A DNA stretch of 64,000 bases, from positions 186,001 to 250,000 of the forward strand of contig JAWAID010000001.1 in NCBI GenBank assembly GCA_038888615.1. The letters run 5' to 3'. A program made the translations under genes and the position numbers. This stretch comes from Candidatus Korarchaeum sp. Lineage in GTDB: Archaea; Korarchaeota; Korarchaeia; Korarchaeales; Korarchaeaceae. The notes under the pieces were generated by a model, which had not been told where the DNA came from, did no database searches, and worked only from the letters and a program-made list of their open reading frames with translations. Below, piece by piece: positions 10,401 through 19,048 of the stretch (position 1 is its first letter; each line of letters begins with the position of its first letter).

Positions 10401-11458
10401 AGGTGCTCACACCGATAGGTCTGATAAGCGCTCAGAGCATAGCTGAGCCCACTACCCAGATGGTCCTCAGGACCTTCCATGCCCCCGGGCTTCTAGCCAT
10501 GGACGTAACGCACGGTGTAGAGAGGTTCAAGGAGCTGGTCTTCTACGCATCGACCAGCACACCTACCATGAAGATATACCTGAAGCCCAAGTGTCAGGAG
10601 GACCTATCGAACCTCAGGAAGATACTGAGGAACTTGAGGGAGCTGAGGGTTAGGGATCTGATAGAGGAGTACGCCATAGATAACTTCAACTACCAGCTGA
10701 TACTCAAGCCCGATAGGAGAGCTCTAGAGAGCAATAAGATACCTATGGAGAGGCTTATCAACTTAATAAAGAGCACTGCGAAGAGCATGAAGGGGGAAGT
10801 CTCACTAGAGGGTGACACGATAGTAGTGGAGCTCTATGAGGCAGCTAGTAAGGAGAAGCCCCTTCAGACGCTCAGATCCTGGTCCTACAGGATACTCGAT
10901 AAGACCATCTCCGGTGTGAGGGGGATAAAGAGAGCCTGGGTCGAGACCGTGGAGACGGATGGGAGGAAGGAGTACATCATAAGGACATCTGGGTCTAATC
11001 TAGCTGCTGTCCTCAGTATGGGCTGCGTAGATATATCGAGAACGATCACAAACGATTGTAAGGAAGTTGAGAGGGTTCTAGGGATCGAGGCCGCGAGGAA
11101 CTGCATATTCAATGAGTTGGCGAGCATACTAGAGGAGCAGGGTCTTGAAGTCGATAGGAGGTACATATCGCTCGTCGCTGATACCATGACCTACTCAGGG
11201 ACGATTGAGGCAATAAGGTTACAGGCAGCGGGCGTGTCATCAGGGTTCTTCAGTGAGATGAAGACTCCTCTGAGTAAGATGGCCTTCGAGTGGACCACTC
11301 ACGTCATACTGAACACAGCTAGGAGGGGTGAGGTGAACAGGATCCTGGGTCCACTGGATGCTTTAATAATGGGGCAGACACCACCTATAGGTACGGGTAA
11401 GGTATCCGTGCTATGGGATCTGGGCGGTAAACAGAAGGAGGTGTTGGGTAATGGGTGA
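7484..11458 (+). CDS. rpoA: DNA-directed RNA polymerase subunit A, A' and A'' fused in one gene
   Basis: This is a single 1,324-residue largest subunit. Zinc motifs near the N-terminus (CPVCGNLPKNCPGH, then CHKCG and CPHCG) are followed by the catalytic NADFDGDEMN at about residue 477 that holds the active-site magnesium. The funnel/bridge region SVMAKTGARGSMANLAQIVG lies near residue 760. The A''-type block IGLISAQSIAEPTTQMVLRT begins near residue 972 with no stop or restart between. Most archaea encode A' and A'' separately. ATG 7484 is preferred over GTG 7475 because GAGGTG sits 6 bases ahead of it. Its 3' end overlaps rpl30e by 8 bases. Confidence 0.97.
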   Translation: MALIWEPVPEEEVLPYKLDKVIFGLISPTDARKIGFIEITEPTAYDEGGLPVQGGVLDPRLGTINPRQRCPVCGNLPKNCPGHFGRIELAMPVVHIGYVKRIKDALNTVCHKCGKVLLPQDRRAQFIERALEYAKDNPEKVVDDELVRAVRDYVKIYTKKHRKCPHCGAPIHRVELEEVYKFIVKEPEPRRLWPNEIRDILERVSNEDSLLIGFDPERARPEWAVLTVLLVPPLTTRPSIYLETGERSEDDLTHILVELLKANRKLSNSKKMGAPVSMVESEWDHLQYWVSVFFNNATANMPVAMQKGTKRPLKSLFQRLSGKEGRLRKNLIGKRVNFSARTVISPDPMIDIDEVGVPVEIAMVLTVPEYVNESNIERMKELVIRGPDEYPGANAIRKGGVTPISLKILQRKGKDALKEAAEQLEPGDIVERHLMDGDYVIFNRQPSLHKLSMLGHRVKVLPGATFRLHPAVCVPYNADFDGDEMNLHVPQILDGSIEVRELMGVKYNMLSPRTGGSIIGARQDFITALYMITKKDSFFDKKEAARILSRAGITELPEPAIKRPRRLWTGKQLISVLLPKDLNFEGIAKSAAKASDCKDPSCPGDGYVLIRGGNLLSGVLDDNIVGTLVKGKLTLTDVLIRDYGEDVAMEFLNKLLKIAAKEVLLYGVSNSPKELMIPEEAKREIEDIYSNMKDEVMKLIRSRPITRKIAIYRTKEELLRLMREEQMLEFDIVQTIDSFWGKVSNVISKYIDPKANVSVMAKTGARGSMANLAQIVGQVGQQKVKTRIGFVLTSGRPRKGYRDRVLSYFQRGDLSPEARGFVKNSYVTGLNPAEFVFHAMSSRESLIDKGRRTEDSGYFYRRVANSLKDVYVSYDETVRDSMGHIIQFKFGGDGYDPTKLFRGDPIDVERVIGKHVKGERKRGVAKERIEEALKEADLPTSLAEKIFEAKPRENELEAIIEELKEGFERAKVEVLTPIGLISAQSIAEPTTQMVLRTFHAPGLLAMDVTHGVERFKELVFYASTSTPTMKIYLKPKCQEDLSNLRKILRNLRELRVRDLIEEYAIDNFNYQLILKPDRRALESNKIPMERLINLIKSTAKSMKGEVSLEGDTIVVELYEAASKEKPLQTLRSWSYRILDKTISGVRGIKRAWVETVETDGRKEYIIRTSGSNLAAVLSMGCVDISRTITNDCKEVERVLGIEAARNCIFNELASILEEQGLEVDRRYISLVADTMTYSGTIEAIRLQAAGVSSGFFSEMKTPLSKMAFEWTTHVILNTARRGEVNRILGPLDALIMGQTPPIGTGKVSVLWDLGGKQKEVLGNG

Positions 11459-11768
11459 CGACGTGGAATCAGAGCTCTACCTGGCTCTCAAATCGGGTAA
11501 AGTGCTAATCGGAGCGAGGAAGGTCATAAAGAGGTTAAAATCAGGTGAGAACCCTAAGTTAGTGGTTATCGCGAGCAACACACCGGAGCAGCTTAAGAAG
11601 GAGATTGAGTACCTCTCCAAGCTCTCCGGGGTACCTCTTTACAGGTATCAGGGTAAGTCGCTGGATCTTGGGAGAGCCTTCAAGAAGCCCTTCTTCGTAG
11701 CAGCTGCAGCCATCGTGGAGGAGGGAGAGTCGAGGATACTCGACCTGATAGGTAAGGAGGTGCGATGA
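11451..11768 (+). CDS. rpl30e: Ribosomal protein L30e
   Basis: This 105-residue protein is a member of the L7Ae/L30e RNA-binding fold. The run GKVLIGARKVIKRLKSG, VVIASNTPEQLKKEIEYL and GVPLYRYQGKSLDLGRA match archaeal L30e. It starts inside the last codons of rpoA (ATGGGTGA overlap) and its end overlaps nusA by 4 bases, so translation is probably coupled. Position between rpoA and nusA is the usual archaeal order. Confidence 0.95.
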   Translation: MGDDVESELYLALKSGKVLIGARKVIKRLKSGENPKLVVIASNTPEQLKKEIEYLSKLSGVPLYRYQGKSLDLGRAFKKPFFVAAAAIVEEGESRILDLIGKEVR

Positions 11769-12238
11769 TTTCGAAGAGGAAGGTAATAATATCGCCTGAA
11801 CAACTCAGGTACATAAAGCTCTTCCAAGATATGCTAGGAGTCAATCCGAGGGATGTGGTTGAGGATAAGGATGAGAACAGGCTTATATTCGTAGTTGAGA
11901 AGGGAGATTTAGGAAGAGCCGTTGGAAGAGGGGGGAGGAAGCTCAAGATGATGAAGAGGTTCTTAAGAGGGGACTTAGATTACGATATAGAGGTCGTTGA
12001 GTTCGATGATAGTCCTGAGGGTTTCATAACGAACCTCTTGAGTCCAGCTAGGGTGCAGAAGGTGAAGATAGTCCACCAGAGCGATGGGATAACAGCTATA
12101 GCTTACGTTCTAGACGAGGATAGGAGTATAGCCATCGGAAGGAACGGTAGGAGGATAAAGAGGGCCAAGCTCCTCGCGAAGAGGTGGTACGATATAGACA
12201 ATGTTAAAATAGCGACATGGTTACCGAGTAATCCCTGA
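11765..12238 (+). CDS. nusA: NusA-like KH-domain transcription factor
   Basis: This 157-residue archaeal NusA homologue has only the two KH domains; the N-terminal RNA-polymerase-binding and S1 domains of bacterial NusA are absent, as is normal for archaea. GRAVGRGGRKLKMMKR (about residues 45-60) and SIAIGRNGRRIKRAKLLAK (about 122-141) are the two GXXG loops that bind RNA. It starts with an ATGA overlap with rpl30e and lies ten bases ahead of rps12. Confidence 0.95.
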   Translation: MISKRKVIISPEQLRYIKLFQDMLGVNPRDVVEDKDENRLIFVVEKGDLGRAVGRGGRKLKMMKRFLRGDLDYDIEVVEFDDSPEGFITNLLSPARVQKVKIVHQSDGITAIAYVLDEDRSIAIGRNGRRIKRAKLLAKRWYDIDNVKIATWLPSNP

Positions 12239-12247
12239 GGTGGTGCC

Positions 12248-12688
12248 ATGGGTAAGAAATCCCCGATGGGTCTTTACGCTGCTAGGATACTTGAGGAGAA
12301 GTACAAGGAGAAGAGGCTCTACAGCTGGAGGATAAGGAGGAGGCTCTACAAGTTGAAGGAGAAATTCGACCCTCTGGAGGGAGCTCCGATGGCTAGGGGC
12401 ATAGTCCTGGAGAAAGTGGGTCTAGAAGCTAGGCAGCCGCACTCAGGCCTTAGGAAGGCGGTTAAAGTCCAATTATCTAAGAACGGTGTGATAATAACGG
12501 CTTTCGCACCGGGAGATGGTGCTCTTAACGTGATAAACGAGCACGATGAGGTCGTGGTCGAGGGGATAGGAGGATCCAGAGGCAGGTCCATGGGTGATAT
12601 CCCCGGAGTTAGGTTCAAGGTGATAAAGGTCAACGGGGTATCGCTCGAAGCGATACTTCGGGGGAAGAAGGAGAAGCCGAGCAGGTGA
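12248..12688 (+). CDS. rps12: Ribosomal protein S12 (uS12)
   Basis: This 146-residue decoding-centre protein of the small subunit has the archaeal/eukaryotic N-terminal extension. Conserved stretches are [24 protein letters not shown]-like [12 protein letters not shown] and [22 protein letters not shown] precedes the ATG by a few bases. It follows nusA by 9 bases and overlaps the region that carries the rps7 ribosome site. Confidence 0.97.
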   Translation: MGKKSPMGLYAARILEEKYKEKRLYSWRIRRRLYKLKEKFDPLEGAPMARGIVLEKVGLEARQPHSGLRKAVKVQLSKNGVIITAFAPGDGALNVINEHDEVVVEGIGGSRGRSMGDIPGVRFKVIKVNGVSLEAILRGKKEKPSR

Positions 12689-12693
12689 TCCTG

Positions 12694-13338
12694 ATGAGCG
12701 AGAGGGACCCTCAGAGTGGAACATCCGAATCGAAGCCGGAGATAAAGTTGTTCGGTAAGTGGAGCTACGAAGGTCTGAGGATAGAGAATGCAGCGCTCAA
12801 GAACGTTATCTCACTCAAACCAGTTTACTTACCGCACACGGGGGGGAGACATGAGCATAAGAGGTTCGGGAAACTCGAGTTACCCATTGTCGAGAGGCTG
12901 GTGAACAGGTTGATGGGGCAGGCTATGAACGCCGGTAGCAGGAAGGATCACGTGAACAGTAAGAATCAGGGGAAGAAACTGAAGGCTATGAGGACTGTGA
13001 AATACGCCTTCGAGATAATAGAACTGAGGACGGGTAAGAACCCTATACAGGTCTTCCTAGATGCTATAGATAACTCGATAATAAGGGAGGAGGTCACTAG
13101 GATCATGTACGGAGGGATAAGTTACTTCCATGCCGTTGATACATCCCCCAGCAGGATGGTGGATCTCGCTATAAGGCATATCGCTCAAGGAGCTGCTATG
13201 AAAGCTTTTAGAAGTCCTAGAAGCTTAGCTGAGGCTCTGGCTGAGGAGATAATGGCCGCAGCTGAGTACGATAGGAACAGGAGTTTCGCCATAAGGAGGA
13301 AGGAGGAGCTGGAGAGGATAGCCCTGAGCAGTAGATGA
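12694..13338 (+). CDS. rps7: Ribosomal protein S7 (uS7)
   Basis: This small-subunit assembly protein is about 214 residues. It contains [24 protein letters not shown]-type [14 protein letters not shown] and [11 protein letters not shown] near the end. ATG 12694 is preferred over GTG 12685 because GGTGATC at 12684-12690 is positioned as its ribosome site and overlaps the rps12 stop. In many archaea S7 is followed by EF-2 or EF-1alpha and S10; here an Sm-like gene follows and EF-1alpha/S10 lie about 22 kb away. Confidence 0.96.
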   Translation: MSERDPQSGTSESKPEIKLFGKWSYEGLRIENAALKNVISLKPVYLPHTGGRHEHKRFGKLELPIVERLVNRLMGQAMNAGSRKDHVNSKNQGKKLKAMRTVKYAFEIIELRTGKNPIQVFLDAIDNSIIREEVTRIMYGGISYFHAVDTSPSRMVDLAIRHIAQGAAMKAFRSPRSLAEALAEEIMAAAEYDRNRSFAIRRKEELERIALSSR

Positions 13339-13375
13339 TCGTAACGAATTTATCGGACTCATGGGTGATGTCCCT

Positions 13376-13615
13376 ATGAATAGCTCGAGTAAGGATCTCC
13401 CCTTATCGCACCTCAAGAAATCCCATGGAGCCGAGGTTACGGTTAGATTGAAGAACGGAAGTCAGATAATGGGCAAGCTCATAGTGTACGATGAGATGAT
13501 GAACTTGGTTCTGGACTCCGCTAGGGAGATCGATCCGGTATCCGGTGAAGTGAGGAGGAGCGTTGGAACACTCTTCATAAGAGGTAACAATGTCCTTTTC
13601 GTGACTCTAGAGTGA
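13376..13615 (+). CDS. Sm-like archaeal RNA-binding protein (LSm)
   Basis: This Sm-fold protein of about 79 residues is expected to form a ring that binds U-rich RNA. The Sm1 motif is VTVRLKNGSQIMGKLIVYDEMMNLVL and the Sm2 motif is TLFIRGNNVLFVTL, both complete. A TATA-like AATTTATC at 13347-13354 lies about 26 bases ahead of ATG 13376, which suits a leaderless message; ATG 13361 in the same frame would add five residues. It runs tail to tail into glmS with no gap, so it probably ends the upstream transcription unit or has its own. Confidence 0.9.
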   Translation: MNSSSKDLPLSHLKKSHGAEVTVRLKNGSQIMGKLIVYDEMMNLVLDSAREIDPVSGEVRRSVGTLFIRGNNVLFVTLE

Positions 13616-15412
13616 TCACTCTACGGTCACGCTCTTAGCTAGGTTCCTCGGCTTATCCGGATCTCTCCCTAGCTCTACCGCCGTGTAGTATGCGATGAGC
13701 TGGAGGGGAATTGCGTAAGCTATCGGTGATGTTAGCTCACTGGTCGCTTCGATGCGGATTCCGATATCGGATGGTAAGCTCACCTCAGGTGGCTGAACGG
13801 TCACCGTGAGAGCGCCCCTCGCCTTCACCTCCATCAAGTTGTACACTATCTTATTCACCAGGGCTCCCTCCGTCGGGATCAAAGCTACTACGGGGACCCC
13901 CTCCTCAATGAGCGCGAGCGGTCCGTGCTTGTACTCACCCGCTGCGTAACCCTCAGCGTGGATGTAACTTATCTCCTTAAGCTTCAGAGCTCCCTCAAGA
14001 GCCGTTGGATAGTTTATCCCTCTACCCAGGAAGAAAGCGTGCTTTTTCTCCTTCATCAGCTTAGATAAGCCCTTAGCCTCCTCCTTGAGCTTGTCCATGC
14101 TGTTGAGGATGACTTCAGAGACCTCCCCCAAGTCCCTCACTAAATTACCTCTGGAATCCGTATCGGAGATCAGGGATGAGACTACGTAGAGGACCGCTAC
14201 CTGAGCCGTGAAGGTCTTAGTAGCCGCCACACCGATCTCCGGCCCTGCTTGTATGAAAGCGTAATCCTCTGAGAGTCTAGTTAGCGTGCTTCCGGGGACG
14301 TTAACTACTGAGAAAACCCTTACTCCCTTACTCTTAGCGATCCTAACTGCTTCCAGGACATCAGCAGTCTCCCCCGATTGGCTTATAGCTAGAACGACAT
14401 CCCCCTTGCTTAAGTGGTGCGACCACTCCGGGAACTCCGATGCTACCAGGACATCTGACTTCAGCCCCGTGATCCTCGAGAGGTAGTACTTCCCTACCAT
14501 ACCCGCATGCAGGGAAGTACCTGCAGCCACTATAGATAGCCATCCATCTTTCAGAGCTAACTTCAGCCTCTCTGAGAACTTCCTGTAGTACTCTATAGTC
14601 TCAGCTATCTTCCTCAATATGTAGGGTTGCTCGCATATCTCCTTAATCATGAAGTGCTCGTAGTTCCCCTTCTCCATTTGCTGTGGAGCCCATTCCACCT
14701 TCTCCGGAGTTCTATTCACGCTTTCAAGCTTCCCTCTCTCTACCCTCCATATCTTAACGCTCCCAGGGCTTATCTCAGCGAGCTCACCGTCCTCTAAGAA
14801 TATGAATTCATTGGTCAGGTGAAGGAGGGCTGCTACATCTGAAGCGCAGTAATTCTCCCCCTTCCCAATCCCTATGACTAAGGGGCTCTTGAATCTAGCT
14901 AGGAATATGGAGTCCATTCCCGCTACTATCATCGCTACCGCATAGCTACCGCTCAGCTCACTTAGAGCTCGGGATAGTGAGCTAATCGGATCTAACCCCT
15001 CTTCGATACCCTCCTCCACCAGGTGCACTATCACCTCGGTATCGGTATCGGACTTGAAGACGTGCCCTCTCGCCTTGAGCTCCTCCCTCAACCTCTCGAA
15101 TCCATCCAGGGTACCGTTGTGTACTAGAGCTATCTTCCCATCGCACGATGTGTGAGGGTGAGCGTTCTCCAGGCTAACTCCACCGTGAGTCGCCCACCTA
15201 GTGTGCCCTATCCCCACCCTACCGTCCTCAAGCGTTCCTCCCTTGAGCACCTGATCTATCGTCCCAACGCCCTTCCTCACGAATAACCTGTGGTCTAGAG
15301 ATATAGCGACTCCTGCGGAGTCGTAACCCCTGTACTCAAGGTTCCTCAAGGCCCTCAGTAAGTCCGATAGTACCCCCTCCCTCCGTCTGACGATTCCAGC
15401 TATACCGCACAT
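13616..15412 (-). CDS. glmS: Glucosamine-fructose-6-phosphate aminotransferase (isomerizing)
   Basis: This 598-residue GlmS makes glucosamine-6-phosphate from fructose-6-phosphate and glutamine, the entry to UDP-GlcNAc. The N-terminal MCGIAGIV supplies the Cys nucleophile of the class II glutaminase domain, which also shows RGYDSAGVA and GIGHTRWATHG. Two SIS sugar-isomerase domains follow (AAGTSLHAGMVGKYYL and SQSGETADVLEA; then GRGINYPTALEGALKLKE). The C-terminus ends PRNLAKSVTVE as in family members. The start is fixed by the catalytic Cys. It begins 3 bases after the stop of the upstream surface-protein gene. Confidence 0.97.
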   Translation of the reverse strand: MCGIAGIVRRREGVLSDLLRALRNLEYRGYDSAGVAISLDHRLFVRKGVGTIDQVLKGGTLEDGRVGIGHTRWATHGGVSLENAHPHTSCDGKIALVHNGTLDGFERLREELKARGHVFKSDTDTEVIVHLVEEGIEEGLDPISSLSRALSELSGSYAVAMIVAGMDSIFLARFKSPLVIGIGKGENYCASDVAALLHLTNEFIFLEDGELAEISPGSVKIWRVERGKLESVNRTPEKVEWAPQQMEKGNYEHFMIKEICEQPYILRKIAETIEYYRKFSERLKLALKDGWLSIVAAGTSLHAGMVGKYYLSRITGLKSDVLVASEFPEWSHHLSKGDVVLAISQSGETADVLEAVRIAKSKGVRVFSVVNVPGSTLTRLSEDYAFIQAGPEIGVAATKTFTAQVAVLYVVSSLISDTDSRGNLVRDLGEVSEVILNSMDKLKEEAKGLSKLMKEKKHAFFLGRGINYPTALEGALKLKEISYIHAEGYAAGEYKHGPLALIEEGVPVVALIPTEGALVNKIVYNLMEVKARGALTVTVQPPEVSLPSDIGIRIEATSELTSPIAYAIPLQLIAYYTAVELGRDPDKPRNLAKSVTVE

Positions 15413-15415
15413 CCG

Positions 15416-16720
15416 CTAGGACACCTCTCCCTTCGCAACCCTCCTCCACCTCCTCAAGATAAGTGTTGTCATAGAAACGATTGAAACGAAGATTATAACT
15501 GTTAGAACGGCTGCCATCATTAAACTATCAGCTATAAGTCTCTCCTTCCTGGACCTAATGAGCTCTCTGACTCCCTCTATCTCTCCTGAGATTTCCCTAT
15601 ACATCTTAGGAGCATCATCGCTAGAAATGGATCTAATATCTTCCTCAATGCTCTCTAATTTGAAGCTTATGTTACGGTAAGTACCCTCGTCCATCCTCTC
15701 CATCGGGAGGAGCTCCTCCCTCAGCTCTGAGATATCGGATAGGAGCTTCCTCCTGTAAGACTCAGTTATGGTGCTCAAGCTGATTGAGATAAGCTCCTTA
15801 GATCTGCTTAAGAGCTCTCCTACCCTCACCGCATCGTACGACAGGTTGCCGCTGAGCCTAGCCTCAGCCTCCGCCAGAAGGGAATCTATGGCCGATATAT
15901 TGGATAGGATGCTTTGGGGGACGGGTATCAAGTCGTTAACAGCATTCCTATAGAGCGTCAGGACAAGCTGAAAATTCCTCTTCGTTGAGTTCAGTTCCAT
16001 GAATAGATCTTCCTTACTGTAACTCCCGGGGGGGCTGCTCACGACTACGGTGAAGACCTTGGACTCCTGACCTACACCGTACAAGAGACTTAGGTTTACC
16101 TCATGAACTCCAGGAAGACCTATGGGTACCGATACTGAGAACAGCCCGTGGGTGGAGTTCATCACCTTCTCCACCAGTGGGGTCCCGTTGACGTAAACCA
16201 GCAGGGTAGGCCTGAACTCCTTGGGAGCTCCCTCTATCCTATAGCTCCCCTCTAGGATGAGGGGCTCGCCCAAGTTAACGTTGTAGCTCAAGGGGGACGC
16301 TAAGAGAGTCACGCTGATCCTGGGTCTCTGGATGAGTATGGATGTGGAGTTCCCGGTAGAGCTCCTGAGACCTACTCCGCCCTTAACGAAGTACGTGAGC
16401 TCGGGTCTCATGAAGTTCGGGCCCTCTAATGAATCAATACTCACGTTGATTGAGACAGATGTCCTTAAAGTTTCACCTCCCTTAAGCTCTCTTAACCCTA
16501 GATCTTTCACGAAAATTCCCCAAGGAGTTGTTAATTTTAACTTATTTAGTAGGATCGTCCCATCGGAGTTCCCGATTGAAACGCTTACCTCACACGGGAA
16601 TCCGGCTATACAGGGATCTCTAGGCTCTACCTGAACGTAAACTCCCTCCTGGGAGGAGAGAGGTAGTGTGATGGATTGGATCGTACAGAGGAGCGCGATG
16701 ACCACGAGCTTCGTCCTCAT
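15416..16720 (-). CDS. Membrane-anchored extracytoplasmic protein, function unknown
   Basis: I do not recognise this 434-residue protein. It has an N-terminal signal peptide (VVIALLCTIQSITLPLSS), then about 240 residues of beta-rich sequence that looks like two or three Ig-like repeats with many N-glycosylation sequons. A helical, charged stalk covers about residues 240-395, and one transmembrane helix near residues 400-422 is followed by RRWRR, which should keep the C-terminus inside. It is therefore a type I surface protein. It is immediately upstream of glmS (3 bases), suggesting cotranscription with amino-sugar synthesis. A TATA element at 16741-16750 places its ATG for a nearly leaderless message. 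Confidence 0.75.
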   Translation of the reverse strand: MRTKLVVIALLCTIQSITLPLSSQEGVYVQVEPRDPCIAGFPCEVSVSIGNSDGTILLNKLKLTTPWGIFVKDLGLRELKGGETLRTSVSINVSIDSLEGPNFMRPELTYFVKGGVGLRSSTGNSTSILIQRPRISVTLLASPLSYNVNLGEPLILEGSYRIEGAPKEFRPTLLVYVNGTPLVEKVMNSTHGLFSVSVPIGLPGVHEVNLSLLYGVGQESKVFTVVVSSPPGSYSKEDLFMELNSTKRNFQLVLTLYRNAVNDLIPVPQSILSNISAIDSLLAEAEARLSGNLSYDAVRVGELLSRSKELISISLSTITESYRRKLLSDISELREELLPMERMDEGTYRNISFKLESIEEDIRSISSDDAPKMYREISGEIEGVRELIRSRKERLIADSLMMAAVLTVIIFVSIVSMTTLILRRWRRVAKGEVS

Positions 16721-16740
16721 CCCGCTCCACTGACAGGAAA

Positions 16741-16750
16741 CTTTAATAAA
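16741..16750. promoter_or_regulatory. Shared divergent TATA box
   Basis: CTTTAATAAA lies midway between the surface-protein gene (minus, ATG 16720) and the DUF460 gene (plus, ATG 16774). It is 24-28 bases from both start codons and reads as a TATA box in both orientations. No other candidate is present in the 53-base gap. Confidence 0.5.
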
Positions 16751-16773
16751 TCATCCATACGACCCTGATTTGA

Positions 16774-18780
16774 ATGAGCGATTTGATAGTCGCCGGGGTG
16801 GACATAAGGTCAGGATCACCGAGATCTAGGGAAAAACCCATTTACTCAATTTCCATCCAGAAGGAGAAGGAGATAGTATTTGAGGCTGAGGAGGTCACTT
16901 TGGATGAGTTGTTCGAGCTCCTCAGGAGGTACGATGTTAGCGTGCTGGCGACCGATAACGTCTTCGAGATAGCTCGTAACTCTGATGAGCTGAGGAAGGT
17001 TATTAGCTCACTTCCCCCGAAGTGCAAGCTCATTCAAGTTACCGGGTCGCCCCAGGGGATCAGACCCCTCTCATCCGTAGCTAGGGAGGCTGGAATACAA
17101 CTGCCTCACTCAGACCCCCTCAGTACGGCTAGGGTAGTGGCGCAGTTAGCGCTCAGGGGAGTGGGGATGGAGGCGATTGCGATATACCCTGAGACCAGGA
17201 TCCTGGTGACTAGGAACAGGAGCGTGAAGCAGGGCGGTTCTGGGAGCGATAGATGGAGGAGGTCGATAGAGGCTAGTATACTCAGCGAAGCTAATAGGAT
17301 AGCTACAGAGCTCGATAAAGCCAATCTGGATTACGATTTGTACGTTGAGAGGGCTTCAGGAGGCCTAAGGAGAGCAGAGTTCATAGTCTACGCGGACCCG
17401 GATGAAGTGAGGAGGATAATCAAGGAGAGCAGCTCTTGGTCTCCCTTCAGGATAATGATCTCCCACTCCTGGAGGAGCAAGGTGAAGTTCCCCGGGGAGC
17501 AGTTCTCGACGATCCCTAAATCAAGACCTCTCATAGTAGGTATAGACCCGGGAATGTCCATCGGTCTCGCGATAATCGACCTCAATGGGGAGCTTCTATC
17601 CTTGAAGACAATGAGGAGAGCTTCTAGGTCTGAGATAATCGAGGAGATATTGAACCACGGCTACCCTATCATAATAGCTACGGATGTGAACCCACCACCT
17701 AAGAGCGTCATCAGGATAGCTAGCATGTTCGACGCCAAGTTAGTGGTCTCGAAGTACGATATGAAGGCTGAGGAGAAGAAGAAAATAGTGTCCGAGTATG
17801 AGGAGAGGAAAGGGGTGAGGGTTGAGAGTTCCCATGAGAGGGATTCCTTAGCAGCTGCCCTGAAGGTTTACTATAGGGCTAAGAACCTCATAGCTAGGGC
17901 TAGAGCTAAGGCTGAGGAGGCGGGCCTCGGTAAGGATGCGGACCTCATAGTAAGCAGGGTCCTTAAGGGAACTCCGATCTCAGTAGCGATAGAGGAGGCC
18001 TCTTCAAAGTTAGAGAGGGATGTTAGGGAATCAAAATATCTTGAGCTGAGAAACGAACTTAAGAAGGCTGATGATTACGTCAGAAAGCTGATCCTGAGGA
18101 TAGAGGGACTTAAGGAGGAGATAAGGAGGTATAGGGAGGCCCTCAGGAGGAAGGATGAGGAGATAGCTGAGTTGAGGAGGAGGGTGGAGTACCTGGAGGA
18201 TGTTAGGAACCTGGAGATAGAGATCGATAGGAGGGTCTCCCTCAGGGATGCTAGGATAAGGGAGCTGGAGAGAGAGCTAGAGAGGGAGAAGTGGCAAAAC
18301 GAACTCCTCAGATCGCAGATCAGGAGCATCATGGAGGGGAGAGGTGAGATCCCCGGGATAAAGCTCAAGGTATTCCCCTCCCTATCTAGGGAGAGGGTGG
18401 ACTGCCTCTCCGAGGGAGGAAGGGCTGAAGCGATCTTAGTGCTCGATGCATCCGGTGCTAGCAGCAACGTCGTGAGGAAACTGAAGAACGCGGGTGTGAG
18501 GATCGTACTCTACAAGGGGACCCCCCCTCCATCGGACTTCCTGAAGGCAGCTTCTGATGAGGGGATCTTCGTGGATTCGGGGGAAAACTACAGGATAGCT
18601 TGGGATGGGATAACTCCGGTAGTACCGGTGGAGGAGGCCTTCAAGTTAGTCGCTAGGAGCGAGGATGAGGGGAAGCGCAAGAAAGCCGAGGGCGAGTTAG
18701 ATATAATGAGGATAGTTCTAGACTACAGACAGTCGGTGACGAAGAGGGAAGAGGAGAGCAGGACATCTGAAATAACCTGA
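16774..18780 (+). CDS. DUF460 family RNase H-fold protein with coiled coil
   Basis: This 668-residue protein belongs to the archaeal DUF460 family, predicted to hold a RuvC/YqgF-like RNase H fold. The core is LIVGIDPGMSIGLAIIDLNG near residues 250-270, with later acidic positions (IIATDVNPPP, ESSHERDSLAAAL) that fit the family's putative active site. An N-terminal VAGVDIRSG repeat-like segment precedes it. Residues about 425-530 are a long Arg/Glu-rich coiled coil, and a small alpha/beta domain ends the protein. Its substrate is not known. It stands alone on its strand with a leaderless-type promoter, and a 268-base gap follows. Confidence 0.85.
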   Translation: MSDLIVAGVDIRSGSPRSREKPIYSISIQKEKEIVFEAEEVTLDELFELLRRYDVSVLATDNVFEIARNSDELRKVISSLPPKCKLIQVTGSPQGIRPLSSVAREAGIQLPHSDPLSTARVVAQLALRGVGMEAIAIYPETRILVTRNRSVKQGGSGSDRWRRSIEASILSEANRIATELDKANLDYDLYVERASGGLRRAEFIVYADPDEVRRIIKESSSWSPFRIMISHSWRSKVKFPGEQFSTIPKSRPLIVGIDPGMSIGLAIIDLNGELLSLKTMRRASRSEIIEEILNHGYPIIIATDVNPPPKSVIRIASMFDAKLVVSKYDMKAEEKKKIVSEYEERKGVRVESSHERDSLAAALKVYYRAKNLIARARAKAEEAGLGKDADLIVSRVLKGTPISVAIEEASSKLERDVRESKYLELRNELKKADDYVRKLILRIEGLKEEIRRYREALRRKDEEIAELRRRVEYLEDVRNLEIEIDRRVSLRDARIRELERELEREKWQNELLRSQIRSIMEGRGEIPGIKLKVFPSLSRERVDCLSEGGRAEAILVLDASGASSNVVRKLKNAGVRIVLYKGTPPPSDFLKAASDEGIFVDSGENYRIAWDGITPVVPVEEAFKLVARSEDEGKRKKAEGELDIMRIVLDYRQSVTKREEESRTSEIT

Positions 18781-19048
18781 GTGAGGGGGCTTTACTTGGG
18801 ATCGTCTACTGCATGAGGGATCCATCCTCAACAGAATTCGAGCGGTTATGAGGGAATAAGGGGTACTACTGGACCGTAGAGACTAAGTAGGGGCTCAGTG
18901 ATCCTCTCGATCTCGAACGCATGAGCTAGGGGTGTTCGAGATCCCCACGATAACTTGCTGAAGCCCTCTAGAGGATAAGGGTTCCACCTCAACTAGCCGA
19001 TGGTAACGTATATTAATGGCGGCTGATCGAATAACCGGAGGTGAGGGA
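18781..19048. other. Intergenic region with inverted repeats and the rps30e promoter
   Basis: No convincing ORF is seen here. GATCTCGAAC at 18909-18918 and GTTCGAGATC at 18934-18943 form a perfect 10-bp inverted repeat with a 15-base loop. A shorter palindrome, CCTCTAGAGG, lies at 18965-18974, and an imperfect GAGGGAT/ATCCTC hairpin near 18815-18829. GTATATTAA at 19008-19016 is the likely TATA box of rps30e. The repeats could be a small structured RNA or a terminator for the upstream gene; I could not assign a known RNA family. Confidence 0.4.

Noticed and set aside
18925-18950. tRNA-like T arm in the intergenic block
   Set aside because: No acceptor, D or anticodon stems could be built around it, so it is not called as a tRNA.
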